A stretch of 64,000 bases of DNA from an uncultured Bacilli bacterium (GTDB taxonomy: Bacteria; Bacillota_I; Bacilli_A; RF39; UBA660). The position numbers and the translations under genes were made by a program. The stretch spans positions 248,001-312,000 of the forward strand of contig CAKOON010000001.1 of NCBI GenBank assembly GCA_934098565.1. The letters run 5' to 3'. Position 1 is the stretch's first letter, and every line of letters starts with the position of its first letter. Shown here piece by piece: positions 1 through 9,013 of this stretch. The notes under the pieces are model-generated. The model saw only the letters and a list, made by a program, of their open reading frames with translations. It was not told the DNA's origin and searched no databases.

Positions 1-413
1 TTCAAGAGACTTATTTAGAACTATGGAAAATTCTTAATAAGAAAGTACTCTTAGAAGATAATTTAAATAGTTTTATGTTAGGAATAGCTAATAACAAGAT
101 TAAGAAACATTTTACTTTTCTTAAAAAATTAAAAACATTAACATTGGATAATTATGATAAGGATATTGAAAATATTAAAGAAGAAAAAACAGCTTTAGAA
201 GATTTGAATGTTCAAAAGGAAGAGTGGGATTTTATTTGGCAATATTTAAAAAGTTGTAAGAACCAAGATATTCCCAAAATATTCTATCTTTATTACGAAG
301 AAGATTTAACTTTAAAGGAGATAGCTGCTGTTCTTAAGAAAAATGAGTCTTATGTCAAAAGTTTGCTTTATCGGACTTTGATTGTCTTACGAAAGGGGGG
401 TTATCATGAATAA
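1..413 (+). CDS. Sigma-70 family (ECF-like) RNA polymerase sigma factor, 5' end cut off
   Basis: Partial: the frame is open from base 3, so the start lies before the window. The visible product begins QETYLELWK and continues through SFMLGIANNKIKKHF, which matches the end of sigma region 2 of ECF-type factors. The C-terminal 50 residues contain the region 4 helix-turn-helix (YYEEDLTLKEIAAVLKK, then SYVKSLLYRTLIVLRK), which in this family reads the -35 element. The stop codon overlaps the next gene by 8 bases (ATGAATAA), so the two are translationally coupled. A sigma gene coupled to a gene for a single-pass membrane protein is the usual arrangement for a sigma/anti-sigma pair. The stimulus it answers cannot be told from the sequence. 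Confidence 0.85.
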   Translation, partial: QETYLELWKILNKKVLLEDNLNSFMLGIANNKIKKHFTFLKKLKTLTLDNYDKDIENIKEEKTALEDLNVQKEEWDFIWQYLKSCKNQDIPKIFYLYYEEDLTLKEIAAVLKKNESYVKSLLYRTLIVLRKGGYHE

Positions 414-1020
414 AGTGTCTTTAAGAGCTAGTATGGTTAAAGATTTTGATAAAACTAAAAATTATTTAGAGATTACAAAATATTTTGAAAAAAAGAAAAA
501 TTTTAAGTTTCAATATGTCTTGTGGCCTCTAATGGTGGTTATAGTAATATTAGGAATAATGGCTTCAGAAGCTAGAAATTTTCAAAGAAAAGAGTCACCG
601 ATAATTATTGACAATATTGTTGTTAATGAAATTAGTGATGATTTTTGGCAAGAAGGCCCCATTAATAAAAAAGGTCTATCTAATATTTTGGAAGAATATC
701 TTTTTATTGCCAAAATTTGTGAGGAGAATGGTTATATTTGGAGAGATTTCAAAGAAGTTGGCAATGTAAAAATTAAATATCTATTAGCGTATCAGAAAGA
801 CGATATCACTTTAAAAATTTATTTTCTTCAAGATGATTATGAGTTAATTAATTATCCGGAAAGCTATATTAATTCTCAAAAAGTTTATCTATTAGAAGAT
901 ACCATAAATTCATATATTTGTCTTACTGTAGAAGGCATTAAAGTCGTTATTAGTACTCCCAAAATGCAGACAGATGCAGGGATGAAGTTAGCCAAAAAAG
1001 TTCTTAAACAGAAAAATTAA
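406..1020 (+). CDS. Single-pass membrane protein, putative anti-sigma partner
   Basis: The start is ATG 406, placed by the AAAGGGGGG ribosome site 6 bases upstream; a TTG at 382 in the same frame is less likely. The 204-residue product has about 35 charged cytoplasmic residues, one membrane helix (about residues 37-56, FQYVLWPLMVVIVILGIM) and an extracellular part of about 145 residues with no recognised motif. It overlaps the sigma gene by 8 bases, which suggests that it binds and controls that sigma factor. This is inferred from position and topology only: no zinc-binding HxxxCxxC anti-sigma motif is visible in the N-terminal part. A terminator follows at 1034-1064. Confidence 0.55.
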   Translation: MNKVSLRASMVKDFDKTKNYLEITKYFEKKKNFKFQYVLWPLMVVIVILGIMASEARNFQRKESPIIIDNIVVNEISDDFWQEGPINKKGLSNILEEYLFIAKICEENGYIWRDFKEVGNVKIKYLLAYQKDDITLKIYFLQDDYELINYPESYINSQKVYLLEDTINSYICLTVEGIKVVISTPKMQTDAGMKLAKKVLKQKN

Positions 1021-1033
1021 TATTAATCTTTAA

Positions 1034-1066
1034 CAAAAGCAGATACTAGACTTGCTTTTGGTTTTG
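1034..1066 (+). terminator. Weak intrinsic terminator after the sigma/membrane-protein pair
   Basis: An 8-bp stem, CAAAAGCA (1034-1041) with TGCTTTTG (1053-1060), has an 11-base loop and is followed by a short T-rich stretch (GTTTTG). Confidence 0.5.
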
Positions 1067-1107
1067 AAAAGTGGTAGGATAATCCCTCAAGCAAAGGGGG
1101 GATAAAA

Positions 1108-3012
1108 ATGAATAAAGATAGTCTTAGTAGCTTAGGAATAAACACCATTAACCAAAGAATTTTAGCACGCTTTGGGATAACTACGGTAGAACAATTACTT
1201 ACAATTAATCATGATGTTTATAAAAGGATTGTTGACTCTTCTAATTCGCGTCGTTCTTTATTTGATGAAATTTTTATTGCTATCAAAGGAAAAGGACTTA
1301 GCTATGCTTTTGAACCTACTTATTATACTTCTTTAAGATTTTTGAATAATGATTTAGCACAAGTTAAGATTAGAGATTTAGAAATGGCTCCATATTTACG
1401 TAAATATTTAACAAAATATGATGATGTATTGGAGTTTTTAATCGATATTGCTAGTAGTCGTAAGAAAATGGAACATTTTTTATATTATAATATTAATGCT
1501 TTTGATGATTACAATTGGTTGTATCAACTCTTAGATGCTTTAGGCAATGAAGGAACAATTTTAAAACTAGTTATTATGCGTTATCAGAGTGCTATAAATT
1601 GTGATAAAGTGACTTTATATTCACCATTATCAAAAATTTTTAAGAGGGGGCATCGCTTATTTCTTCTTAATGCCGCTGATATTTATACGATTGGCGATTT
1701 AGTTAGTTTTACCCGAGAGGATTTATTGAAAATTGATGGCTTTAATGCCAAAAAAGTTGATGAAATTAATGGGACTTTGTATCATTATGGTTTCTATTTA
1801 GGAAAGAATGTTTACTATAATCCTATTACTTTTAGTTTACATGGCATTTCTATTAGAGTTTTAGATTTAAGTCCAGAGTTTATAAACAAATTAGCAACCC
1901 AACGTATTTATGATTTACATGAATTAATATTTAGTCCCAAAGTCGCTTATTTTACTGATGAAGAAATCAACTGTGTTCATGAGTCTTTAAAAAATTATGG
2001 AATTGATTTAAGCAAATCGTTCTTATATTCTTTTACTGATAAGAAAGCACAAAAATGTTTAGAATTAATGGCAGAAAAGCAAAGCCTTAATTATCGTATT
2101 AAAGAAATAGATAGCGTTCTTCAAGGTATTGTGCCTTTGTCATTTAATGATTTAGAAGTCGAGAAATCTAATTCTGATAACTTCAAGAGCAACATTTTAG
2201 GTAGTAATTTACCAGTAGCAACGAAAGAATATCTAAGTATATATAAAGATATGAATGAATTTTTCTTGGCGATATCTCAAAATTCCCAGGAACTCAATCG
2301 CTTTTTATACTTTAATATTGACCTCGGAACTAATTTAGCTAATTTTGATGAATTTTTAAGCGATTATGGTAATGATGGTGTTATTTTGAAAATGATAATC
2401 AAAAAATATATAGAAAAATTAAATAGAGATGAACCCTTATATCGTCCTTTAAACAAAGTTTTTTCTAAAGGCCAAACTTTGACAGCTTTAAACAATCATC
2501 ATGTATATTTTCTCGGGGATTTAATGGGCTTTTCTAGGGAAATATTAAAAACTTTTCAAGGCATTAATTCTCACAGTGTCAATTTTATAGGAAATACTTT
2601 AAATAATAATGGTTACTTTTTAGGAAAAGAAACAAGTTACCACCCCTTTAAGTTTGACTTATTAGATTTTGAAATTAACCTTTTAGATTTACCTGATAAT
2701 TTGAAACGAAAATTAGAAATTTTAGAGATTCGTGATTTGCAGACATTACTGTTATATCCAGAATTGAAATATTTTGATTTAGACGAACTTATCTTAATTC
2801 GTAGTGCTTTTAGTCGTTTGGGTTTTGATTTAAATAGCTATTTTACTTACATTCCAAGGGTAAATGAAGTTTTAAAATATAATAATTTGTATTTTGAGCA
2901 AAAAATAATATTAAAAAGCCAAAAACAAATAGAATCTCGTTTAGGTGATACCATGCCTCTTCTTAGACCGATGAAAAAAGAAATTGATGTGCCGAGAAAA
3001 TTAATATTTTAA
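1108..3012 (+). CDS. Protein with repeated RNA polymerase alpha-CTD-like helix-hairpin-helix modules
   Basis: 634 residues, no signal peptide or membrane helix; start ATG 1108 with AAAGGGGGG upstream. Residues about 190-232 (IYTIGDLVSFTREDLLKIDG, then FNAKKVDEINGTLYHYGFYLG) have the pattern of the alpha subunit C-terminal domain: 'T..DLL..S..DLL.I.GfG.K...EI...L...G..LG'. A second copy lies at about 465-507 (VYFLGDLMGFSREILKTFQG), and weaker ones at about 5-60, 255-300 and 535-590. The protein contains an internal duplication: residues about 90-305 match about 366-595, including FLYYNI/FLYFNI and LYSPLSKIF/LYRPLNKVF. Such modules bind DNA or proteins in known families. The role here is unknown; a transcription-associated or DNA-binding scaffold is inferred. 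It stands alone between two terminators. Confidence 0.6.
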   Translation: MNKDSLSSLGINTINQRILARFGITTVEQLLTINHDVYKRIVDSSNSRRSLFDEIFIAIKGKGLSYAFEPTYYTSLRFLNNDLAQVKIRDLEMAPYLRKYLTKYDDVLEFLIDIASSRKKMEHFLYYNINAFDDYNWLYQLLDALGNEGTILKLVIMRYQSAINCDKVTLYSPLSKIFKRGHRLFLLNAADIYTIGDLVSFTREDLLKIDGFNAKKVDEINGTLYHYGFYLGKNVYYNPITFSLHGISIRVLDLSPEFINKLATQRIYDLHELIFSPKVAYFTDEEINCVHESLKNYGIDLSKSFLYSFTDKKAQKCLELMAEKQSLNYRIKEIDSVLQGIVPLSFNDLEVEKSNSDNFKSNILGSNLPVATKEYLSIYKDMNEFFLAISQNSQELNRFLYFNIDLGTNLANFDEFLSDYGNDGVILKMIIKKYIEKLNRDEPLYRPLNKVFSKGQTLTALNNHHVYFLGDLMGFSREILKTFQGINSHSVNFIGNTLNNNGYFLGKETSYHPFKFDLLDFEINLLDLPDNLKRKLEILEIRDLQTLLLYPELKYFDLDELILIRSAFSRLGFDLNSYFTYIPRVNEVLKYNNLYFEQKIILKSQKQIESRLGDTMPLLRPMKKEIDVPRKLIF

Positions 3013-3035
3013 AGACTTTAAAAGTCTTTTTCTTT
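3011..3035 (+). terminator. Intrinsic terminator
   Basis: Stem AAAGACT (3011-3017) with AGTCTTT (3023-3029) followed by TTTTTCTTTT. It overlaps the last two bases of the preceding stop codon. Confidence 0.75.
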
Positions 3036-3078
3036 TATCTTTCTTTTGATATAATACTTTTAGAATAGGAAGATAAAA

Positions 3079-5382
3079 ATGAAAGAAATTGAAATTGTTG
3101 ATGCATATTTTCGAGCAGCTAATTATATAAGTGCGGCTTGTCTTTATTTGAAAGATAATCCTCTTCTTTTAAAGCCTTTAGAAGAAAACCATATCAAAGA
3201 AAAACTAGTAGGTCATTGGGGAACTGTCCCAGGGCAAAACTTTATTTATACCCATTTAAATCGCATTATTAATAAGTATGATTTGAACATGTTATATATC
3301 AGTGGTCCTGGTCATGGGGGTAATGCTTTTTTAGCTCAAAGTTTTTTAGAAGGAACCTTTAGTGAATATTATCCTGATTGTCCTAAAAACATTTTCGGAA
3401 TGCAGAAAATTTTTAAAGAATTTTCGTTTCCTTATGGTTTAGGATCCCATGCAACGCCAGAAATACCCGGCTCAATGCATGAAGGTGGGGAGCTAGGATA
3501 TAGTTTAATCCATGCCTTTGGGGCTGTTTTAGATAATCCTTCCTTAATTGCGGCTTGCTGCATTGGGGATGGAGAAGCCGAAACGGGAACCATAGCGACT
3601 TCTTGGCAAGTTCACAAATTCTTAAATCCCCAAAGAGATGGTATTGTGTTACCGATTTTACATCTTAATGGTTATAAAATAAGTAATCCGACGATTTATA
3701 GTCGAATGAGTGATAAAGAACTTATTTGCTATTTTACAGCTTTAGGATATCATCCTTACATTGTTTCTGGTGATAATACTGCTACTCTTCACCAAAAGAT
3801 GATGACTACTTTAGATAAGATTGCTTTAGAAATTAAGAAAATCAAGTCTAAAGAGATGTCTAAAATTTATTATCCTATGCTTATCTTAAAGACTAAAAAA
3901 GGTTTTACAGGGCCAAAAAAGGTCTTGGACAAAGAAATTGAAGGAACTTTTCGAGCTCATCAAATTCCTGTTGATAAGAATTGCCCTGACTATTTAAAAA
4001 TAATTGAAGACTGGTTAAAAAGCTATCATCCTGAAGAATTATTTAATCTTGATGGTACTTTAAAGGATTATTTAGAAAATTATCATCCTGTAGGCGAAAA
4101 GAGAATGAGTAAAAATCCTATTAGTTATGGAATTAGTAATAAGACTTTAAAATTACCTATGGTTACTTCTTATTTACTAGAAAATAAAGAGTTTGGTAAG
4201 ACAGTTGCTCAAGATATGTTAGAATTATCTAACTATATTCGGGATGTCTTTAAATTAAATAAGGATTGTTATCGTCTTTTTAGTCCAGATGAAGCTATGT
4301 CTAATCGCTTATATCATATGTTTGAGAGTGAAAAACGTACTTGGGAAGAGAAAATTTTGCCAACGGATGAAAATTTAAGCCCTGAAGGTCGGGTAATTGA
4401 TTCTTATCTTTCTGAAAATGTTTGTGAGGGTTTACTGGAGGGATATACCTTAACCGGACGATATGGGACTTTTGTTAGTTATGAGGCTTTTATTCGTGTC
4501 GTTGATTCAATGGTTAGTCAGTATTTAAAATGGTTAAAGATGAAGAAAAGTCTTACTTGGCGACCAGAATTGCCTAGTTTAAATTTACTTTTGACAAGTA
4601 ATGTTTGGCAACAAGACCATAATGGTTATACTCATCAGGACCCTGGTTTTATTGATCATTTAGGAACAAAGAAACGAGACCTAGTTAATATTTATTTGCC
4701 AATTGATACGAATAGTTTGATTCTTACTTATGATAAGTGTTTAAAAGCTAAAGATAAGGTTAATGCTATTGTTGCTTCTAAGCATCCAACTAGACAGTGG
4801 CTAACTAAGAGTGAAGCTCAAGAACTAATTGAAAAGGGTTTGCTTGAAATAGAAAAACTATCGACTAGTAAGAATCCGGATATTGTTATGGTAAGTTGTG
4901 GGGATACTCCTAATATCGAGGCGATTGCAGCTACTTGTTTACTAAGAAAATTCATCCCAGAGCTTAAAGTACGTTTTATTAATGTTTTAGAAGTTCTAAG
5001 ATTAGAAAGTCCTAAGAGAAATCCATTCGGTTTAAGCAATGAGGAATTTAATCACTATTTTACAAAAGATAAACCAGTAATCTTTAATTTTCATGGATAT
5101 CCAGCTTTTATTCATAGCTTGATATATGACCGTGATAATAAGAATTTTTATGTTCATGGGTATCTAGAAGAAGGTTCTATAACAACTTCTTTTGATATGC
5201 GTTTGCGCAATCATATTGACCGCTTTAGCTTAGTAAAGGAAGCCTTAACATTCTTACCAACTAGTTTAGGTAAAGATAAATTAGAAAAGTATATTGAAAA
5301 TGAACTTAATAAACATTATGCCTACGTCAAAGAACATGGTGTTGATTTAGAGGAAATCAATAATTTTTCTTTAGAAATCTAA
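3079..5382 (+). CDS. xfp: Xylulose-5-phosphate/fructose-6-phosphate phosphoketolase
   Basis: A thiamine-diphosphate enzyme that cleaves xylulose 5-phosphate (and often fructose 6-phosphate) with phosphate into acetyl phosphate plus glyceraldehyde 3-phosphate or erythrose 4-phosphate, giving a fermentative route to acetate and ATP. The 767 residues are slightly short for the family (about 790-820). Visible family signatures: GPGHGGNA near residue 76, EGGELGYSLIHAFGA near 135, the ThDP site GDGEAETG near 162 followed by LPILHLNGYKI, and QDHNGYTHQDPG near 511. Start ATG 3079 has AGGAAG upstream, and a TATAAT -10 box lies at 3050-3055 with no good -35. The gene forms its own unit. Confidence 0.96.
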   Translation: MKEIEIVDAYFRAANYISAACLYLKDNPLLLKPLEENHIKEKLVGHWGTVPGQNFIYTHLNRIINKYDLNMLYISGPGHGGNAFLAQSFLEGTFSEYYPDCPKNIFGMQKIFKEFSFPYGLGSHATPEIPGSMHEGGELGYSLIHAFGAVLDNPSLIAACCIGDGEAETGTIATSWQVHKFLNPQRDGIVLPILHLNGYKISNPTIYSRMSDKELICYFTALGYHPYIVSGDNTATLHQKMMTTLDKIALEIKKIKSKEMSKIYYPMLILKTKKGFTGPKKVLDKEIEGTFRAHQIPVDKNCPDYLKIIEDWLKSYHPEELFNLDGTLKDYLENYHPVGEKRMSKNPISYGISNKTLKLPMVTSYLLENKEFGKTVAQDMLELSNYIRDVFKLNKDCYRLFSPDEAMSNRLYHMFESEKRTWEEKILPTDENLSPEGRVIDSYLSENVCEGLLEGYTLTGRYGTFVSYEAFIRVVDSMVSQYLKWLKMKKSLTWRPELPSLNLLLTSNVWQQDHNGYTHQDPGFIDHLGTKKRDLVNIYLPIDTNSLILTYDKCLKAKDKVNAIVASKHPTRQWLTKSEAQELIEKGLLEIEKLSTSKNPDIVMVSCGDTPNIEAIAATCLLRKFIPELKVRFINVLEVLRLESPKRNPFGLSNEEFNHYFTKDKPVIFNFHGYPAFIHSLIYDRDNKNFYVHGYLEEGSITTSFDMRLRNHIDRFSLVKEALTFLPTSLGKDKLEKYIENELNKHYAYVKEHGVDLEEINNFSLEI

Positions 5383-5399
5383 TTAAATAAAATTTTTAA

Positions 5400-5427
5400 G
5401 AATTGCTTCATATTTGGAGTGATTTTT
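5400..5427 (+). terminator. Intrinsic terminator after phosphoketolase
   Basis: GAATTGCTTC (5400-5409) pairs, with several G-T pairs, to GGAGTGATT (5416-5424) and runs into TTTTTT. Confidence 0.6.
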
Positions 5428-5429
5428 TC

Positions 5430-5458
5430 TTGACTACTAATATAAAAATGCTTATAGT
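5430..5458 (+). promoter_or_regulatory. Promoter TTGACT-17-TATAGT
   Basis: -35 TTGACT at 5430-5435 and -10 TATAGT at 5453-5458, with a 17-base spacer; it drives the gene starting at 5491. Confidence 0.8.
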
Positions 5459-5490
5459 GGAAATAGACTTTAGATGATGGGGATGATTGC

Positions 5491-5958
5491 ATGCAAGCTA
5501 AACATGTTAAAACAGTTTTAAAAAGAAGAAAGTCTAAACGGCTAAAAGTAGTTTCGATGATTTTAGCCCCAGTAATTTTGATTTCTTCAGGACTAGCGGC
5601 TTTAAAGATAAAAGATAAAATGACCGACCACCTTCATGAAGCCTGTACTTTTAGTAAAGTTTGTACCGAATTACATTTGGATATTGGCTGGAAACATTTG
5701 ATTAAAGAAATTGAAAAGAATGATAACTATACAGCGTATCATCAGTTGGAAAAGGAGACTAACTATTATCGTCATAGTGAGCGGATAACTGTTACTGATG
5801 GTTATTATCATTCAGAAGAAATTAGAGTGGAACCTGGCTATGAACTTCTAGATAAACCTTATCATGGATTTGATTGTCATAAGACTGAGTATGAACCAGA
5901 AGCGGTTGTCATTTTAGATAGTAATAAAAAATTAGTTCGAAAACTAGTTTTAAAATGA
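5491..5958 (+). CDS. Small membrane-anchored protein of unknown function
   Basis: 155 residues. A strongly basic N-terminus (KRRKSKRLK) is followed by a hydrophobic stretch at about 21-40 (VVSMILAPVILISSGLAAL), so the protein is probably inserted with the remaining 115 residues outside. The outer part has three cysteines (CTFSKVC and FDCHK) and is rich in His and Tyr. I do not recognise a family. The neighbour downstream is a membrane-anchored thioredoxin-fold protein; a thiol-redox link between the two is possible but unproven. It ends with TGA, showing that TGA is a stop codon in this organism. Confidence 0.65.
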   Translation: MQAKHVKTVLKRRKSKRLKVVSMILAPVILISSGLAALKIKDKMTDHLHEACTFSKVCTELHLDIGWKHLIKEIEKNDNYTAYHQLEKETNYYRHSERITVTDGYYHSEEIRVEPGYELLDKPYHGFDCHKTEYEPEAVVILDSNKKLVRKLVLK

Positions 5959-6012
5959 AATTGGTTGCAATTGGCTTAAAAATTTAATAAAATTAGAGGT
6001 AAGGTGATTAGG

Positions 6013-6720
6013 ATGAAGAAAGATTTTTTGAAATTTTATGTTTTAGGCTTAGTAGTAATAGCTATTTTATGTATAGGAATTGTTATCTTTAATAAAAAAG
6101 AGACTACTGATATCAAAAGTGATACGAAATTTTATGATGAATATACGGCTTATAACGGTAAGAAGAATAGTAATGATAAAGATTATCCTTTAGTTAATAT
6201 TGATAAGAAGAACTTATACTATTATATAAGTGATGAAGAATTAAAAGAATTGCTTAATAACGGGACGGGCGTTTTATACTTAGGATTTCCAACTTGTCCT
6301 TGGTGTCGTAATATGGTTCCCGTTTTAAATGAGGCGGGTAATGAATATGGTATTAATAAAATTAATTACTATAATATAAAAGATATTCGTAGTAGTTTTG
6401 CTTTTGATGATAATAATAAACTCATTAAGACAGATGGTAATGAAATATATAGTTTTTTATTAGAAAAATTAGATAAATTCTTAGAAGATTATAGCGTTAC
6501 GGATAATAACGGTAAAGCTATCAAAACGGGAGAGAAAAGAGTTTATGCTCCAACGGTAGTATTCATTAAAGAAGGCGAAGTTAAAAGAGTTATTGAAGGA
6601 ACCGTTGATAGTCAAAAAGACCCTTATATTCTTTTAGATGAAGGCCAAAGAAAAGAATTATTAAATAAATATTTAGAAGGATTTAATACCTTAGCTGATT
6701 TATGTGATGAGAAATGTTAA
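6013..6720 (+). CDS. Membrane-anchored thioredoxin-fold protein (CPWC)
   Basis: 235 residues with one N-terminal membrane helix (about 9-29, YVLGLVVIAILCIGIVIF) and an extracellular thioredoxin-like domain. The active-site motif is GFPTCPWCRNMVPVL with the C-P-W-C pair near residues 96-99. A later APTVVFIKEG resembles the cis-proline strand that faces the active site. The family reduces or exchanges disulfides in exported proteins; the closest groups I recall are bacteriocin-transport accessory and thioredoxin-like proteins. The start is ATG 6013, with AAGGTGA six bases upstream; GTG 6004 is an in-frame alternative. It ends in a terminator that includes the stop codon. Confidence 0.8.
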   Translation: MKKDFLKFYVLGLVVIAILCIGIVIFNKKETTDIKSDTKFYDEYTAYNGKKNSNDKDYPLVNIDKKNLYYYISDEELKELLNNGTGVLYLGFPTCPWCRNMVPVLNEAGNEYGINKINYYNIKDIRSSFAFDDNNKLIKTDGNEIYSFLLEKLDKFLEDYSVTDNNGKAIKTGEKRVYAPTVVFIKEGEVKRVIEGTVDSQKDPYILLDEGQRKELLNKYLEGFNTLADLCDEKC

Positions 6721-6737
6721 AAAAGCATTTCTTTTTT
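6711..6737 (+). terminator. Intrinsic terminator overlapping the stop codon
   Basis: GAAATG (6711-6716) pairs with CATTTC (6726-6731), followed by TTTTTT; the stem starts inside the coding region. Confidence 0.7.
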
Positions 6738-6776
6738 CTAACTTCTTTATTATAATACTAGCTAGTGGGTGATTTT

Positions 6777-8039
6777 ATGAGTAAGGTAAGTCTTTTGCCG
6801 GCTGATACTTACATAGTTGTTAATAAGACTATTTTAAGTTTAGAGGACCGCAATAATTTAATTATTTTATATGAACCTATTATGGGAGCTTTAGCGGTTA
6901 GTCTTTATCTTACTTTGTGGCGTGATTTAAACTATAATAGTTTTAAGAGTGAAGAGTATAATCATCATCATTTAATGAGTTTAATGAAATGCGATTTAAA
7001 GAGTATTAAGGAAGCTAGAGAGGCTTTGGAATCTTTAGGACTTCTTAAGACTTATGTTAAGCAAGGAGATATTTATTCTTACATTTATGAGTTATATAGT
7101 CCAATGAGTCCAAGAGAATTTTTGAATCATCCAGTTTTGAACGTGGTTTTGTATAATAATATTGGTAAAAAAGAGTATGATGTAATTAAAAAATCTTATG
7201 AAAAGAAAAACTTTCCTTTAAGTGAATATGAAGATATCACAAGTAGTCTTAACATGACCTTTGCTTCTTCTAATATTTTACCAGAAGTTGATGCAACTGA
7301 AAGAGTTAAGCAAAGTGTTAGTGCTAAAAATGTTATTGATTTTGATATGCTGATGGCTAGTATTCCTAAGGATATTTTAAACGAAAAGGCTTTTAATAAG
7401 AAGACGAGAGAGTTAATTGAAAATTTGGCGTTTGTTTATAACTTGGATACATTACAATTTAGTGAAATTATCAAGAATGTTATTAATGAACGAGGTTATA
7501 TTGTAGCGGAAGAACTAAGAAAACTAGCCAGAAATTATTATACTTATCATAATAATGGTAAATTACCAACTTTGGTTTATAAAGAGAAAAAGGATAGTAA
7601 TTTAGAAAACATGAGTAAAAGAGATAAAATTATTTATATCTTTGAAAATACAAAACCATATGATTTCTTAAAGAGTAAGTATCATGGTGTTATACCAACT
7701 AATCGAGATTTAAAATTATTAGAGAATTTGTGCTGCGATTTAAACTTAAGACCTGCGGTTGTCAATGTTTTAATTGATTATGTCTTAAAGAAAAATGATA
7801 ATAAGCTAAATAAAAATTTTGTTGAAGCTATCGCTGGTCAGTGGGTTAGGAGTGGCGTCAAAACTGCTAGGGAAGCTATGAGTTTAGCAGAAAAAGAACA
7901 AAAAAAATTAAATGCTGCTATCCCAGCGATGGCTAAGACAAAAGAAGATGTTCCGGTATGGTTCAAAACCGAAATTAAACGAAATGAAGCTACAGCTGAA
8001 GAGCAAAAAGAATTAGAAGAATTAATGAAAGGAATTTAA
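6777..8039 (+). CDS. dnaB: Replication initiation and membrane attachment protein DnaB (helicase co-loader)
   Basis: The Bacillus-type DnaB acts with DnaD and DnaI to load the replicative helicase at the origin and during restart; it is not the helicase itself. The 420-residue product starts with the family pattern LPADTYIVVNK..LSLEDRNNLIILYEPIMGALAVSLYLTL, a winged-helix DnaB/DnaD N-terminal region, and has a C-terminal DnaB/DnaD domain at about 290-370 (PTNRDLKLLENLCCDLNLRPAVVNVLIDYVLK). The start ATG 6777 is supported by GGGTGAT four bases upstream; GTG 6765 is rejected. TATAAT at 6751-6756 is a likely -10 box. dnaI follows 81 bases later, as in Bacillus. Confidence 0.92.
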   Translation: MSKVSLLPADTYIVVNKTILSLEDRNNLIILYEPIMGALAVSLYLTLWRDLNYNSFKSEEYNHHHLMSLMKCDLKSIKEAREALESLGLLKTYVKQGDIYSYIYELYSPMSPREFLNHPVLNVVLYNNIGKKEYDVIKKSYEKKNFPLSEYEDITSSLNMTFASSNILPEVDATERVKQSVSAKNVIDFDMLMASIPKDILNEKAFNKKTRELIENLAFVYNLDTLQFSEIIKNVINERGYIVAEELRKLARNYYTYHNNGKLPTLVYKEKKDSNLENMSKRDKIIYIFENTKPYDFLKSKYHGVIPTNRDLKLLENLCCDLNLRPAVVNVLIDYVLKKNDNKLNKNFVEAIAGQWVRSGVKTAREAMSLAEKEQKKLNAAIPAMAKTKEDVPVWFKTEIKRNEATAEEQKELEELMKGI

Positions 8040-8120
8040 TCTAAAAAAAATTAAAGTTTTCTTGACTATATGAGTCTTGAAGATGAGTCAAAGTCGATAT
8101 GGAAAGGAATGAAGTTTAAA

Positions 8121-8996
8121 ATGACAATAGTAAATAAGACAAGACTGATTGAAAATAGTTTAAAAGATAATTATATTCGAGCAATGAAAAATCCTGAATT
8201 CAAGGCTTTAGTAGCGTCTTTAGGTTTAGCTGATAAAGAGGCTATGAACTATACTTCTAAGTTAGAGAATTATTTGGAAGAAGATAATCATTGTAAAAAT
8301 TGTCATGGCTTGTATGAGTGTCAAAATAAAGTTCGGGGTTATACTAATTATCCTCAGAAATATAATAATCATTTAATGTTTTCAACCGAGGCTTGTTACT
8401 ATAAATTACAGGAATTTAAAAAATTAAAAGAAAGCAGTAATACAACTAAAGAATTAGAGAATTCTTCTTTAAAAACCATTGATACTAGAGATAAAAATCG
8501 TTATAAGCTAATTAAATGGGTGATGAATTTTATTAAAGAGTTTGATTATGGAAAGAATATGAAGGGTCTTTATTTACATGGCAATTTTGGTTGTGGGAAA
8601 ACCTATATTCTTAGTGCTTGTTTTAATGAAATGAAAAAACGGGGTTTTCGAACGAAAATAGTTTATTTGCCAGAATTACTGCGCACTATTAAAGGTGATT
8701 TTGAAACTATGAATGATATTATGGATGAGCTTAGTCATGTTGACCTATTACTTATTGATGACATAGGGGCAGAGAAGGTGACTGATTGGGGACGTGATGA
8801 AATATTAGGAACGATTTTACAAACTAGAATGAATGAACATAAGGCAACTTTCTTTACATCTAACTTTACAATAAATGAATTAGAAGACCATTTATCTTGT
8901 AAAGGCACGGATAAAGTTAAGGCTAAACGAATTATTGAACGCATAAAACAGTTGACCGAAGATATGGAGATGCTGGGCGAAAACATGCGAAAATAA
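8121..8996 (+). CDS. dnaI: Primosomal protein DnaI (AAA+ helicase loader)
   Basis: Loads the replicative helicase together with DnaB and DnaD. The N-terminal helicase-binding region has a zinc-type cysteine cluster (CKNCHGLYEC at about 57-66, with a further Cys near 93). The AAA+ part has Walker A GNFGCGKT near 153, Walker B LLLIDDIGAE near 209, and then FTSNFTINEL and RIIERIKQL, as in DnaI/DnaC-type loaders. 291 residues from ATG 8121, which has AAAGGA 12 bases upstream; ATG 8109 and ATG 8070 are in-frame alternatives with poorer ribosome sites. It follows dnaB and is probably cotranscribed with it. Confidence 0.9.
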   Translation: MTIVNKTRLIENSLKDNYIRAMKNPEFKALVASLGLADKEAMNYTSKLENYLEEDNHCKNCHGLYECQNKVRGYTNYPQKYNNHLMFSTEACYYKLQEFKKLKESSNTTKELENSSLKTIDTRDKNRYKLIKWVMNFIKEFDYGKNMKGLYLHGNFGCGKTYILSACFNEMKKRGFRTKIVYLPELLRTIKGDFETMNDIMDELSHVDLLLIDDIGAEKVTDWGRDEILGTILQTRMNEHKATFFTSNFTINELEDHLSCKGTDKVKAKRIIERIKQLTEDMEMLGENMRK

Positions 8997-9013
8997 AAAA
9001 ATTATGTTTTGTT

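Noticed and set aside
8062..8067. TTGACT just before dnaI as a promoter
   Set aside because: No -10 hexamer at 15-19 bases; dnaI is more simply read from the dnaB promoter.
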